27,442 nucleotides of DNA, taken from contig CALMOL010000463.1 of assembly GCA_937871685.1 (NCBI GenBank), positions 1-27,442 on the forward strand. Reading direction: 5' to 3'. Positions 7,602 to 13,645 of this stretch are shown here, one piece after another. The position numbers were made by a program, and so were the translations under genes. The first letter of the stretch is position 1; every line of letters begins with the position of its first letter. Under the pieces are notes generated by a model. It was not told where the DNA came from and ran no database searches. It saw nothing but the letters and a program-made list of their open reading frames with translations. Source of the DNA: an uncultured Verrucomicrobiota bacterium (GTDB taxonomy: Bacteria > Verrucomicrobiota > Verrucomicrobiia > Chthoniobacterales > SZAS-18).

Positions 7602-7795
7602 GAAAGCCTCAGGCTTCAAGGGATTGAACCCCCTTCGACTGGCCCGATGGCCATCGCGCGCGCCGCTGGCATTTCGTCACGCGATGGGCATGATTTCCTG
7701 GCCGGGCCAAAAGGCCGCGGTGAAAACGCACCGGCGCGCGAATCCCTTCCTTCCGGCCTTTCTCCCTTCCTTGAAGCTTGAAGCCTGAGGCTTTC
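7602..7795. repeat. Dispersed palindromic repeat, family A copy 2, between rhlE and apt
   Basis: GAAAGCCTCAGGCTTCAAG (7602-7620) has an exact 19-bp inverted copy at 7777-7795. Within each arm GAAGCCTGAGGCTT-like palindromes occur, and TTCCTTGAAGCTTGAAG beside the right arm is shared with copies 1 and 3. It fills most of the divergent 277-bp rhlE/apt intergenic region and must contain or abut both promoters; I could not identify convincing -35/-10 pairs. Confidence 0.75.
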
Positions 7796-7811
7796 AGGCC
7801 TTCCTCTTCCC

Positions 7812-8369
7812 GTGAGCTTTCCCACCGCCGCCATCACCCCGGCCGACCTCGCCCCGCTCGCCGCGGCGGTGCGCGACGTGCCGGACTTCCCCAAGCCGGG
7901 CATCCTGTTCAAGGACATCATGCCGCTGCTGGCCGACGCGGCGACGTTCCGGCTCTCGATCGACCTCTTCGAGCGCGCGATCCTTTCCGCCGGGCTGCGC
8001 CTGGACAAGATCGTGGGCATCGACGCGCGCGGCTTCATCTTCGGCGCGGCCCTCGCCTACAAGATGGGCCTCGGCTTCATCCCCGTTCGAAAGGCCGGCA
8101 AGCTTCCTGGCCGCACCGAGTCCGTGGCCTATACGCTCGAATATGGCGAAAGCACCGTGGAGATGCTCTCCGACGCGCTGCGCCCCGGCGAGCGCGTGGT
8201 GCTGGTGGATGACCTCCTCGCCACCGGCGGCACCGCCGCCGCGGCCATGAAGCTCATCGAGAAGCTCGGCGCCGAGACCGCTGGCGCGCTGTTCCTGATC
8301 GAGCTGGAATTTCTCAAGGGTCGCGAAAAGCTCGCCCTCGTGCCCGTGACGACGCTGCTGCGGTATTGA
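7812..8369 (+). CDS. apt: Adenine phosphoribosyltransferase
   Basis: Salvages adenine with PRPP to give AMP plus pyrophosphate in the cytoplasm. The 185-residue length is normal. VPDFPKPGILFKDIMPLL (23-40) is the Apt N-terminal signature, GIDARGFIFGAALA (69-82) follows, and VVLVDDLLATGGTA (129-142) is the PRPP-binding loop with its Asp-Asp pair. The start is GTG at 7812-7814, the only sensible start since the frame before it is repeat sequence; there is no Shine-Dalgarno, the leader being pyrimidine-rich (ttcctcttccc). It is a monocistronic plus-strand gene, immediately followed by the degenerate repeat array. Confidence 0.95.
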   Translation: MSFPTAAITPADLAPLAAAVRDVPDFPKPGILFKDIMPLLADAATFRLSIDLFERAILSAGLRLDKIVGIDARGFIFGAALAYKMGLGFIPVRKAGKLPGRTESVAYTLEYGESTVEMLSDALRPGERVVLVDDLLATGGTAAAAMKLIEKLGAETAGALFLIELEFLKGREKLALVPVTTLLRY

Positions 8370-8404
8370 AGGAAAGCTCGTCGAGTCCCTTCCGTCTTGG
8401 TGGG

Positions 8405-8960
8405 CCGGACGAAATTCGTCCCCCTTGCCGAATGAAATTCATCTCCCCACCGGACGATTCTCATCCCCACACCAGATGAAATTCATCCACCAGGGGGACG
8501 GTTTTCATCCCCCGGGCGGTGATTTTCATCCGGTGGGGGGATGAATTTCATCCCCCAGCGGACGAATTTGATTCCTCGGAGGGCGGATTTGGTCCTTCGA
8601 CGGGCGGTTTTCGTCCGCGAGGGGGTGAAATCCAGCGCCCGAGGGGTGGTTTTCATCGCCCGGGGGACGAAATCCATCCCTCGAAGGACGGATCGGGGTG
8701 CTCGCCGGATGAAAATCATCCGGTGGGGGATGAAAAAGAGAGCCCGGGGGATGAAACTCGTCCCCCTGGTGGATGAAATTCATCCGGTGAGGGGACGATT
8801 CCCATCCCCTGCGGGTTGTTCGGAGCCCAGAGCGGATGAAATTCGTCCCCCGACGGTGACCCCGCATCCCCACGGCGGGCGCAGTCCATCCCGGGCGGAA
8901 GCACTTTCCTCCCTAATCGGCCCGGAAAGACCGACCCGCGCATCGGTGCCATCCCCGAGG
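8405..8960. repeat. Array 1: ~24 degenerate near-palindromic 21-22 bp tandem repeats
   Basis: The region between apt and tRNA-Val is filled by tandem units of consensus GGAtGAAaTTCaTCCccc plus 4-5 GC-rich bases. The 15-base core is a near-perfect palindrome. The first cores start at 8407, 8430, 8452, 8474, 8496, 8517, 8539 and 8560, i.e. steps of 21-23. Units degenerate toward both ends and fade after about 8920. Because units contain few stops, several frames on both strands stay open, but the 22-bp steps shift frame, so no coding role is supported. There is no CRISPR-like alternation of constant and variable parts. Function unknown. Confidence 0.85.
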
Positions 8961-9010
8961 GGCCATTCCTCTTGCGCCAGAACCCAAACCACTCCATCAT
9001 TCCGCTCCCT

Positions 9011-9082
9011 GCGCGGTTAGCTCAGTGGTAGAGCACCACCTTGACACGGTGGGGGTCACAGGTTCGAGCCCTGTATCGCGCA
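9011..9082 (+). tRNA. tRNA-Val (anticodon GAC)
   Basis: A complete cloverleaf: acceptor GCGCGGT pairs with ATCGCGC (one G-T pair); D arm GCTC/GAGC; anticodon stem CCACC/GGTGG around loop TTGACAC, anticodon GAC; five-base variable loop; T arm ACAGG/CCTGT with loop TTCGAGC; discriminator A at 9082. CCA is not encoded. It directly follows the repeat array and is convergent with the protease gene that ends at 9109. Confidence 0.95.
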
Positions 9083-9108
9083 CGCCCTTTTGAAAGTGAG
9101 GCGGGGGA

Positions 9109-9924
9109 TCAACCGGTCGGCCGCCCTGTTCCCAGTTCCGGGGTCCACGGTGTGGCCAAGCGACGAAGCACCGACTTCGCCAGCAGCGGAGGCAGCAGAC
9201 CGACGCCACCCAGCAGCCGCGCCAGGAGCGCGCTCACGCGCGGCACGGCAAAGGAGCTGCCCACCATCCGGCGCGGCTCGCCATCGCGCCCCGGAAGGTC
9301 CGCGTGCCCGAGCGCCACGAACTCGACCAGGCTGCCCGATCGAAAATAGATCTCCTTCGACTTCGCGCCCGCGGCGAAGTCCACCGTGATCACCGAGGGG
9401 AAATGCCCCGGCCACTCCGGGCGCGTGAATTCCTGGTTGTTGCAGGCGGCGACCACATGGACGCCCTCCACGTAGGCCTTGTCCACCCAGCTCTTGTAGC
9501 GGCCCAGCTTCTCGGCCATGCCGCAGCCAAACGAGCAGTTCAGGATGTGGTAGCCGAGCGAGATCGCCAGCATCGCCGTCTCGTGCACCACGCCGGTGTG
9601 GGCGTTCAGATACTGGTCGAGCACCCGGAAGCTCCCGATCTCCGCCTCCGGCGCGAGCTGCCGGATGATCCAGGCAAGCGCCGTGCCGTGACCGTTCACG
9701 TCCCGTCCGCCGCCGGGCTGCGCGCGCAGCAATCCGCCGTCGTCCTCCACGGCCAAGTCGTGGCGCAGGCGCAGGCTGGCCAAGGCCGGGTTGGTCACGT
9801 CTATCCCCGAGTCGATGATGGCGATGCGCACGCCCCGGCCCTTGCCGGTGCGCAGGTGGCGGTCGGCTTCCTTCAGGTCCACCCAATCCGCGGGTGGCGG
9901 CGCGGCGGAGCGGGCTCGTCTCAT
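9109..9924 (-). CDS. Subtilisin-like (S8) serine protease, cytoplasmic
   Basis: A 271-residue peptidase S8 domain with the full triad: Asp38 in RIAIIDSGID, His79 in VNGHGTALA, Ser224 in GSSFAVPRV, and oxyanion Asn162 in VVAACNNQE (family usually AAGN). No signal peptide or propeptide is seen, so it probably acts inside the cell, and the protein is little more than the catalytic domain. Met at 9922-9924 is chosen because it overlaps the stop of the GAF gene (ATGA) and starts a sensible N-terminus; upstream codons are shadow of the GAF gene. Being the last gene of a sigma/regulator/GAF operon suggests a signal-controlled protease, either for regulated proteolysis or as a conflict effector. The C-terminal ~35 residues are unconserved. 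Confidence 0.85.
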   Translation of the reverse strand: MRRARSAAPPPADWVDLKEADRHLRTGKGRGVRIAIIDSGIDVTNPALASLRLRHDLAVEDDGGLLRAQPGGGRDVNGHGTALAWIIRQLAPEAEIGSFRVLDQYLNAHTGVVHETAMLAISLGYHILNCSFGCGMAEKLGRYKSWVDKAYVEGVHVVAACNNQEFTRPEWPGHFPSVITVDFAAGAKSKEIYFRSGSLVEFVALGHADLPGRDGEPRRMVGSSFAVPRVSALLARLLGGVGLLPPLLAKSVLRRLATPWTPELGTGRPTG

Positions 9925-10535
9925 GGGTCGTCGTAGCCGGTGACGCGCGCCAGGAAATGAAAGTCGAGCGCGAGTTCGATCGTGCGCGCGAGCCGCTGCA
10001 TCACGGCGAGGCTCTCCGGCGGGAATTCCGCGGGCGCATCGGCCGGAGGCGCGCCGGCTGGCCGCAGCTTCACGCACGAGAGCACCCCGCGGCAGCGCCG
10101 CAGGAAGTAGAGCGGCACCGCGATCATGGCGTCCGTCCTCACGCCGAGATCGGCGTCGATGGCCTTGTGCTGGCCCGGGTTCTGGGACACGCGGGATTCC
10201 ATCAGCGGCTGCTCGTGGGCGATCACGAGGCTGATGAGCCCCTGGCCCAGCGGCACCGTGTGCGCGAGGAGAGCGGCGGCGTTCGGCCCGCTGTTGTAGG
10301 CCGGCGTGAGCAGGGAGCGCCCCCGGTCCAGCAGCCACACGGTGCCCTCGTCGGCCGCGGCCTCGCGGAAGCCGGCGGCGAGCACGGCGCGCATCAGCGG
10401 GTCGAGCAGCGTCCCGAGCGCGGGCGGCGTGACGCGCTCGCCGAGGAGCGCGAGGCGCTCGCGCAGGCCCGGGGCGAGGTCCGCCAAGCGCGGGTCAGGC
10501 GTGACCGTGAATCGTTCCGCGGGTTCCTCGGGCAT
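9921..10535 (-). CDS. GAF-domain sensor protein
   Basis: A 204-residue protein with one GAF-like domain at about residues 45-195. Supporting pattern: EGTVWLLDRGRSLLTPAYNSG in the first strands, VPLGQGLISLVIAHEQPLM before the central helix, and MIAVPLYFLRRCRGVLSCVK in the final strands, typical of GAF proteins that bind small ligands or cyclic nucleotides. No output domain (kinase, HTH, GGDEF) is attached, so it probably acts by contact with a partner. Its stop overlaps the protease start by ATGA, implying coupled translation and a direct functional link; it starts 9 nt after the anti-sigma-like gene. Ligand unknown. Confidence 0.78.
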   Translation of the reverse strand: MPEEPAERFTVTPDPRLADLAPGLRERLALLGERVTPPALGTLLDPLMRAVLAAGFREAAADEGTVWLLDRGRSLLTPAYNSGPNAAALLAHTVPLGQGLISLVIAHEQPLMESRVSQNPGQHKAIDADLGVRTDAMIAVPLYFLRRCRGVLSCVKLRPAGAPPADAPAEFPPESLAVMQRLARTIELALDFHFLARVTGYDDP

Positions 10536-10544
10536 GGACGAGCC

Positions 10545-10808
10545 TCACGAGCGTTTGGGCCGGCCGCGCGCTGGCTTTCCCGCGCGGCGGGCGCGGACGA
10601 TTTCCGCGAGCTTTCCGCGCAGGGCGGCGTCGCACGCCAGGCGTTGGACGAGGAGGGCGTGCTTTTCGCCGGCCAATCCCCCGTCGGCGAAAGCCTCAAG
10701 GTCCCGGCGGAGCGCCGGTTCATCCTCCTCGCCGTGACCGTGGACATCCGGGGCGAACCGCTCCATGAATCGCAAGATCGAGGCGAAGGAAGAAGGGGAA
10801 GAGGCCAT
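10545..10808 (-). CDS. Small anti-sigma-like hypothetical protein
   Basis: An 87-residue acidic-then-basic protein between the ECF sigma gene and the GAF gene. The stretch DLEAFADGGLAGEKHALLVQ followed by RLACDAALRGKLAEIV resembles the short N-terminal helical segment of many anti-sigma factors ('L..Y.dGeL...e...le..La.dp.lr..l'). There is no zinc-binding HxxxCxxC and no membrane helix, and the C-terminus is Arg/Lys-rich (RARRAGKPARGRPKRS). Met at 10806-10808 is preferred; a TTG at 10869-10871 overlapping the sigma stop would add 21 odd residues. Position directly after the sigma gene supports, but does not prove, a regulatory role. Confidence 0.6.
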   Translation of the reverse strand: MASSPSSFASILRFMERFAPDVHGHGEEDEPALRRDLEAFADGGLAGEKHALLVQRLACDAALRGKLAEIVRARRAGKPARGRPKRS

Positions 10809-10867
10809 GCAAAGGGGAAACGGACGTGGTCGGGCGGGAAACGACGGCGGGAAAAAGAATTTCGCAA

Positions 10868-11566
10868 TCAATCAGGCTTGTCCGGAAAAAGCGGGATTCC
10901 CTCCTGGGCGGCGATGGCGACAAAGTCCTCCCAGGTGATGCGCAGGTCCGGCTCGCGGCGGCGCTGCTCGGCGAGCATGGCGTCCACGAAGGGTTTTTTG
11001 GCGCTGGCCAGGAACCGGCTCACGCGGACGCCGGTCCACCCCCACATGCGAGCGATCTCGGCCTGCGTGCATCCGTCCAGGTAAACGAGCTTGAAGATCG
11101 CCATGGCCTCCGGGCCGGCCGCGCGCTGGCCGGCCTCGGCGCAAGCGCGCAGCAGCGAACGGAAAAACTTCCGGTCCGCGCCGCCCGCCACTCCCTCGTC
11201 GCCACCGCCGCCGAGGCGGGCATCGAGGACTTCGTCAGGCGGAAGCGACTCCTCTCGCTGCCGCTCCCTTTGGCGCACGCGGTCGAGGAAAGTCCGGACG
11301 GCGATGGTGACCAGCCAGCCGCGGAGGCTGTCGGCGCCCTCCTCGCCAGCGTCCCATTGCTTGAATTTTCGTTGCACGCAGTCCGCCCAAACCGTCGCCA
11401 AGACCTCCTCCGCGTCGTCCTCGGAAGCCCCGCGCTTGCGGAGAAAGCTGAAGACCAAGCGGTGATAGCGAGATTGCAGTTCCCGCACGGCCGCGTCGTC
11501 CCCTTCGACCGCGCGCTGGACGAGGACAGCGTCGGTCGGGCCGGGCGAGCCAGGGGAGGAAGGCAT
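10868..11566 (-). CDS. ECF-type RNA polymerase sigma factor
   Basis: A 232-residue sigma-70 family protein with only regions 2 and 4. Region 2: ELQSRYHRLVFSFLRKRG, then DDAEEVLATVWADCV and SLRGWLVTIAVRTFLDRVR. Region 4: MAIFKLVYLDGCTQAEIARM then WGWTGVRVSRFLASAKK, a helix-turn-helix. ECF factors redirect RNA polymerase to a small regulon, often including their own operon. Start ATG 11564-11566 places TDAVLVQRAVEGDD at the usual N-terminal position; Met at 11614 is an alternative. A C-terminal ~40-residue extension after region 4 (DLRITWEDFVAIAAQEG...) is unusual. First gene of the sigma / anti-sigma-like / GAF / protease operon. Confidence 0.85.
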   Translation of the reverse strand: MPSSPGSPGPTDAVLVQRAVEGDDAAVRELQSRYHRLVFSFLRKRGASEDDAEEVLATVWADCVQRKFKQWDAGEEGADSLRGWLVTIAVRTFLDRVRQRERQREESLPPDEVLDARLGGGGDEGVAGGADRKFFRSLLRACAEAGQRAAGPEAMAIFKLVYLDGCTQAEIARMWGWTGVRVSRFLASAKKPFVDAMLAEQRRREPDLRITWEDFVAIAAQEGIPLFPDKPD

Positions 11567-11865
11567 GGACGAGAAGCAGGGGGACACCGCGCGGGCCAGC
11601 CGGCGCGGCGGCATCCTGTAAAGAGAGCCTGTTGGCTCGCGCAAGCGTGATGATGACAAAAATGCCTCCGCCAGCCCTGCACGTGGGCGGGAGCGAGCGA
11701 ATGCCTGGCTCCTCGCCAGCGGCGGCGGGTTCGCAAAGTTTGCGCGTGAAGCTCGGCGTCCCGCGCGATCACCCCGCGAGGCTGCCAAGGCCAAGGCTTG
11801 GCGACCATGGTTGGACGGCAGGCTCCCTGGACGGTCGAGCGCGAGACCGCCTCGCCCGTCCGGGC
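11567..11865. other. Intergenic region between sigma operon and toxin gene
   Basis: No convincing gene. It should hold the promoter of the sigma operon (minus strand). A short inverted repeat GCCAAG (11784-11789) / CTTGGC (11797-11802) lies about 65 nt downstream of the toxin stop and could be a weak terminator, but has no T-tract. No clear -35/-10 pair was found. Confidence 0.4.
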
Positions 11866-12318
11866 TCACAAAGGCGCGGTCAAGCCTTCCGCCACGGCAA
11901 GCTGCTTTTGCCGGCCGTCAAAGGTCAGGAACTCCCTCGCGCCCAGATGCAGCGCGGTGGCGACGTGGAGCACGTCAAAGCCACGATGACCTTCCGTCCA
12001 GACGTGCTGCGCGGAGAGCCGCTCGGCGATGGCGGCCACGTCCGGCCAGTCCACCGGCGCCACCACCAGCACGCCGGCGGCGAGGTTCGCCTGGAGCTTC
12101 GCCAGGGACGCCTGCGCCTGCGCGCGGGAGAAGCCCTTGGTCGCGTCCTTGGCATGGAGCCACGCCTGGAAGCGGGTGGACTGCCGGAACTCGAACAGGA
12201 GCGGCGAGGCGACGTGTAGCGCTTCCGGCATGGCCGCGAAGTGCGCGGCCGCCCGCGGCGAGTTGGCCTGCGCGCGATACATCGAGCACAGGAAGGAAGT
12301 GTCCGGGTAGGCGATCAT
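11866..12318 (-). CDS. PIN-domain ribonuclease toxin (VapC-like)
   Basis: A 150-residue PIN protein; these toxins cut RNA (tRNA, rRNA or mRNA) with Mg2+. Acidic active-site candidates are visible in order: Asp6 (AYPDTSFL), Glu43 (LLFEFRQS), Asp115 (GFDVLHVATALHLG) and Asp134 (FLTFDGRQ). The start ATG at 12316-12318 overlaps the antitoxin TGA (ATGA), the usual arrangement of a toxin translated after its antitoxin. The longer frame upstream is only antitoxin shadow. Expected to be held inactive by the upstream Phd-like protein. Confidence 0.9.
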   Translation of the reverse strand: MIAYPDTSFLCSMYRAQANSPRAAAHFAAMPEALHVASPLLFEFRQSTRFQAWLHAKDATKGFSRAQAQASLAKLQANLAAGVLVVAPVDWPDVAAIAERLSAQHVWTEGHRGFDVLHVATALHLGAREFLTFDGRQKQLAVAEGLTAPL

Positions 12319-12572
12319 CCTTCCTCGCCCTCGAGCTCGGCCTCGCGCATGGCGCGCACCTCGGCTAAGGAGAAGACGCGCTCGTCCCACACCTCGCGCA
12401 ACTGGGCCATGATATCTGGCTTCGGGATCGCCGGCTGGGCGGCCGCGGGAAGGGCCGAAAGCTGGGCAAAGGGCCGGCCACGCTTGAGGATCTGGACGGT
12501 TTCCCCGTGCTCAATCCAGGAAGAAACCCGCCGGAAGTGGTTGCGGAGGTCAGCCACGGTGGCGGTTCTCAT
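12315..12572 (-). CDS. Phd/YefM-type antitoxin
   Basis: An 85-residue antitoxin. MRTATVADLRNHFRRVSSWI then HGETVQILKRGRPFAQLSAL is the Phd/YefM N-terminal DNA-binding fold ('v..aR..f...v..g..v.it.rgkpvA.L'). The remainder, DIMAQLREVWDERVFSLAEV and an acidic tail, is the part expected to wrap the toxin. It overlaps the PIN toxin by 4 nt. A perfect inverted repeat covers its start codon and is the likely site for autorepression by the toxin-antitoxin complex. Confidence 0.88.
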   Translation of the reverse strand: MRTATVADLRNHFRRVSSWIEHGETVQILKRGRPFAQLSALPAAAQPAIPKPDIMAQLREVWDERVFSLAEVRAMREAELEGEEG

Positions 12573-12590
12573 GATAGAAATCGTCTATCA
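12572..12590 (-). promoter_or_regulatory. Putative toxin-antitoxin operator palindrome
   Basis: TGATAGA (12572-12578), five spacer bases, TCTATCA (12584-12590): a perfect 7-bp inverted repeat whose edge is the antitoxin ATG. This is the expected position and form of a Phd/YefM autoregulatory operator. Confidence 0.7.
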
Positions 12591-12610
12591 TTTTCAAGAA
12601 ATGCCGTCAA
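12582..12610 (-). promoter_or_regulatory. Candidate promoter of the toxin-antitoxin operon
   Basis: On the minus strand TTGACG (12605-12610), 17 bases, TAGACG (12582-12587). The -10 is weak (3 of 6). Transcription would then start almost at the ATG, giving a leaderless antitoxin mRNA with the -10 buried in the operator. Tentative. Confidence 0.3.
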
Positions 12611-12652
12611 CACTTCCCTGGTAAATCGTCCGTCCTCCTTGTCGGTTGTTCT

Positions 12653-13080
12653 AAAATTAGAAGACGGCGACTCCAAATCAGAAAACGCCAACCCAAAATC
12701 AGAGAGCATTCGTCTGGAATCAGAAGACGCCGGTTGGAAATCAGGCCGCGCTCGCGACCAACCGGAAAACGCTGGTGCAAAATCAGAAAACGGCCGTCTC
12801 AAATCAGAAGACAGCAGCCCAAAGTCAGAAGACAACGGCAAAAAAATCCGACCGCATCGCCTTCCCATCGATCAGCGCCGAAAACCAACCAGACCCCAGC
12901 GCACCAAATCAGACGCCGGCCGGCCCACGCCAGCCCCCGGCACCGGCGAATCAGCAGACGACCTCCCGGAGTCGGAAGGCATCGGCTTCGCACCGGCCAG
13001 CGGAGCGTTCCATTTCGACGCCATCGCCCCCGAATCGGACGCCGCCGGCGAACATCGGCCAACATTCGCTCAAAACCGAG
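12653..13080. repeat. Array 2: 21 degenerate tandem repeats of strict 21-bp period
   Basis: Between the toxin-antitoxin operon and the next gene lie tandem units with consensus AAATCAGAAGACGCCGG plus 4 variable bases. The AAATCAG core starts at 12654, 12675, 12696, 12717, 12738, 12759, 12780, 12801, 12822, 12844, 12865, 12886, 12906, 12927, 12948, 12969, 12990, 13011, 13032, 13052 and 13073: steps of 21 with only three departures of one base. The units after about 12840 keep spacing although sequence has drifted strongly. Several frames are open, encoding heptads such as PKSEDNG, but the one-base steps break the frame. No coding evidence; function unknown. Its unit is unrelated to that of array 1. 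Confidence 0.85.
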
Positions 13081-13151
13081 GAAGACGCTTGCCAACGGAC
13101 TGAATAACGAGTTGCCCGTTCTCTGCTGGCCCATCCTTACCTCCTGCCCAC

Positions 13152-13529
13152 ATGGGCAGAAACCAGACCGTTCCCCCCGGCCCCCGCATCCTCAAGGAAG
13201 ACGCCGACGCCTTCGCGGCGCTCAAGGGCATCACCACCTACAAGTCCACCAAGGACGACAACTCCATCGCCAACCTCCAGGTGATGCACGACAACATCCC
13301 CCTCGCCGCCGACGCCCGCGCCAAGGGCGACGCCAAGGCGAAAAGCCTGCGCGACGAGGAGATCGCCACCCAATGGGCCTTCCACAACGGCATCCTCTCG
13401 GCCAAGAAGGCCGTGGGCGGCCGATACGGCGACGACTCCAACGAGATTCAGGCCCTGGGCCTCAAGAAGAAGTCCGAGCGCAAGACCCCGCGCCGCGCCG
13501 CCAAGCCGAAGACCCCGCCGAGCGCCTGA
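13152..13529 (+). CDS. Conserved-looking small hypothetical protein
   Basis: A soluble 125-residue protein, not confidently recognised. It begins with an extended segment, then ALKGITTYKS, then a helical middle (about 40-95) with WAFHNGILSAKKAVGGRYGD and SNEIQALGLKKKSERKTPRR near the end; the tail is Lys/Arg/Pro-rich. I recall similar small proteins (an 'ALK-I-DY...' start, '-W-FHN--L--K--V---YG-DS-E-Q-LGLKKKSERK' end) of unknown function in Bacteroidota and Verrucomicrobiota, which I cannot check here. The end resembles a nucleic-acid-binding tail. ATG at 13152 has no Shine-Dalgarno. It follows array 2 directly and converges on the STAND gene, with a strong hairpin between. Confidence 0.7.
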   Translation: MGRNQTVPPGPRILKEDADAFAALKGITTYKSTKDDNSIANLQVMHDNIPLAADARAKGDAKAKSLRDEEIATQWAFHNGILSAKKAVGGRYGDDSNEIQALGLKKKSERKTPRRAAKPKTPPSA

Positions 13530-13591
13530 GCGCCGCCGCCGCGCTGGCTCCGAACTCGGCCCGCGGAAACCGGTTCACGATCAAACCCACG

Positions 13592-13619
13592 GCCGCCGGA
13601 CGGGAAACCGTCCGGCGGC
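13592..13619. terminator. Strong hairpin between convergent genes
   Basis: GCCGCCGGACGG, loop GAAA, CCGTCCGGCGGC: a perfect 12-bp stem with a stable GNRA-type tetraloop, exactly between the plus-strand stop (13529) and the minus-strand stop (13646). A bidirectional terminator is likely, though neither side has a long T-tract. Confidence 0.75.
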
Positions 13620-13645
13620 TTGCGCTTCGCCCGTGTCCCGGCCGC

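Noticed and set aside
8483..9020. Overlapping frames with 'DEFHPPGDE' or 'MKFIPRR' repeats on both strands
   Set aside because: They arise because the 21-22 bp units lack stops. Steps of 22 bp change the frame, so no peptide repeat is maintained along the array.
9011..9082. tRNA as an integration (att) site of a genomic island
   Set aside because: No integrase and no repeated 3' tRNA fragment was seen in the window.
9925..10338. 138-codon N-terminal extension of the protease frame
   Set aside because: It lies inside the GAF gene in another frame; the ATGA start at 9924 gives a normal S8 N-terminus.
10868..11869. Longer 333-residue version of the sigma factor
   Set aside because: The first ~100 codons have no sigma similarity, are Arg/Ala/Pro-rich and extend through the presumed promoter region.
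8405..13080. CRISPR array
   Set aside because: Neither array alternates an invariant repeat with unique spacers of 30 bp or more; all positions vary and no cas gene is present.
12507..13103. Plus-strand 198-codon frame with heptads such as PKSEDNG, and its minus-strand counterpart
   Set aside because: The heptads follow from the 21-bp period; after the first one-base step the motif is lost, and several other frames are equally open.
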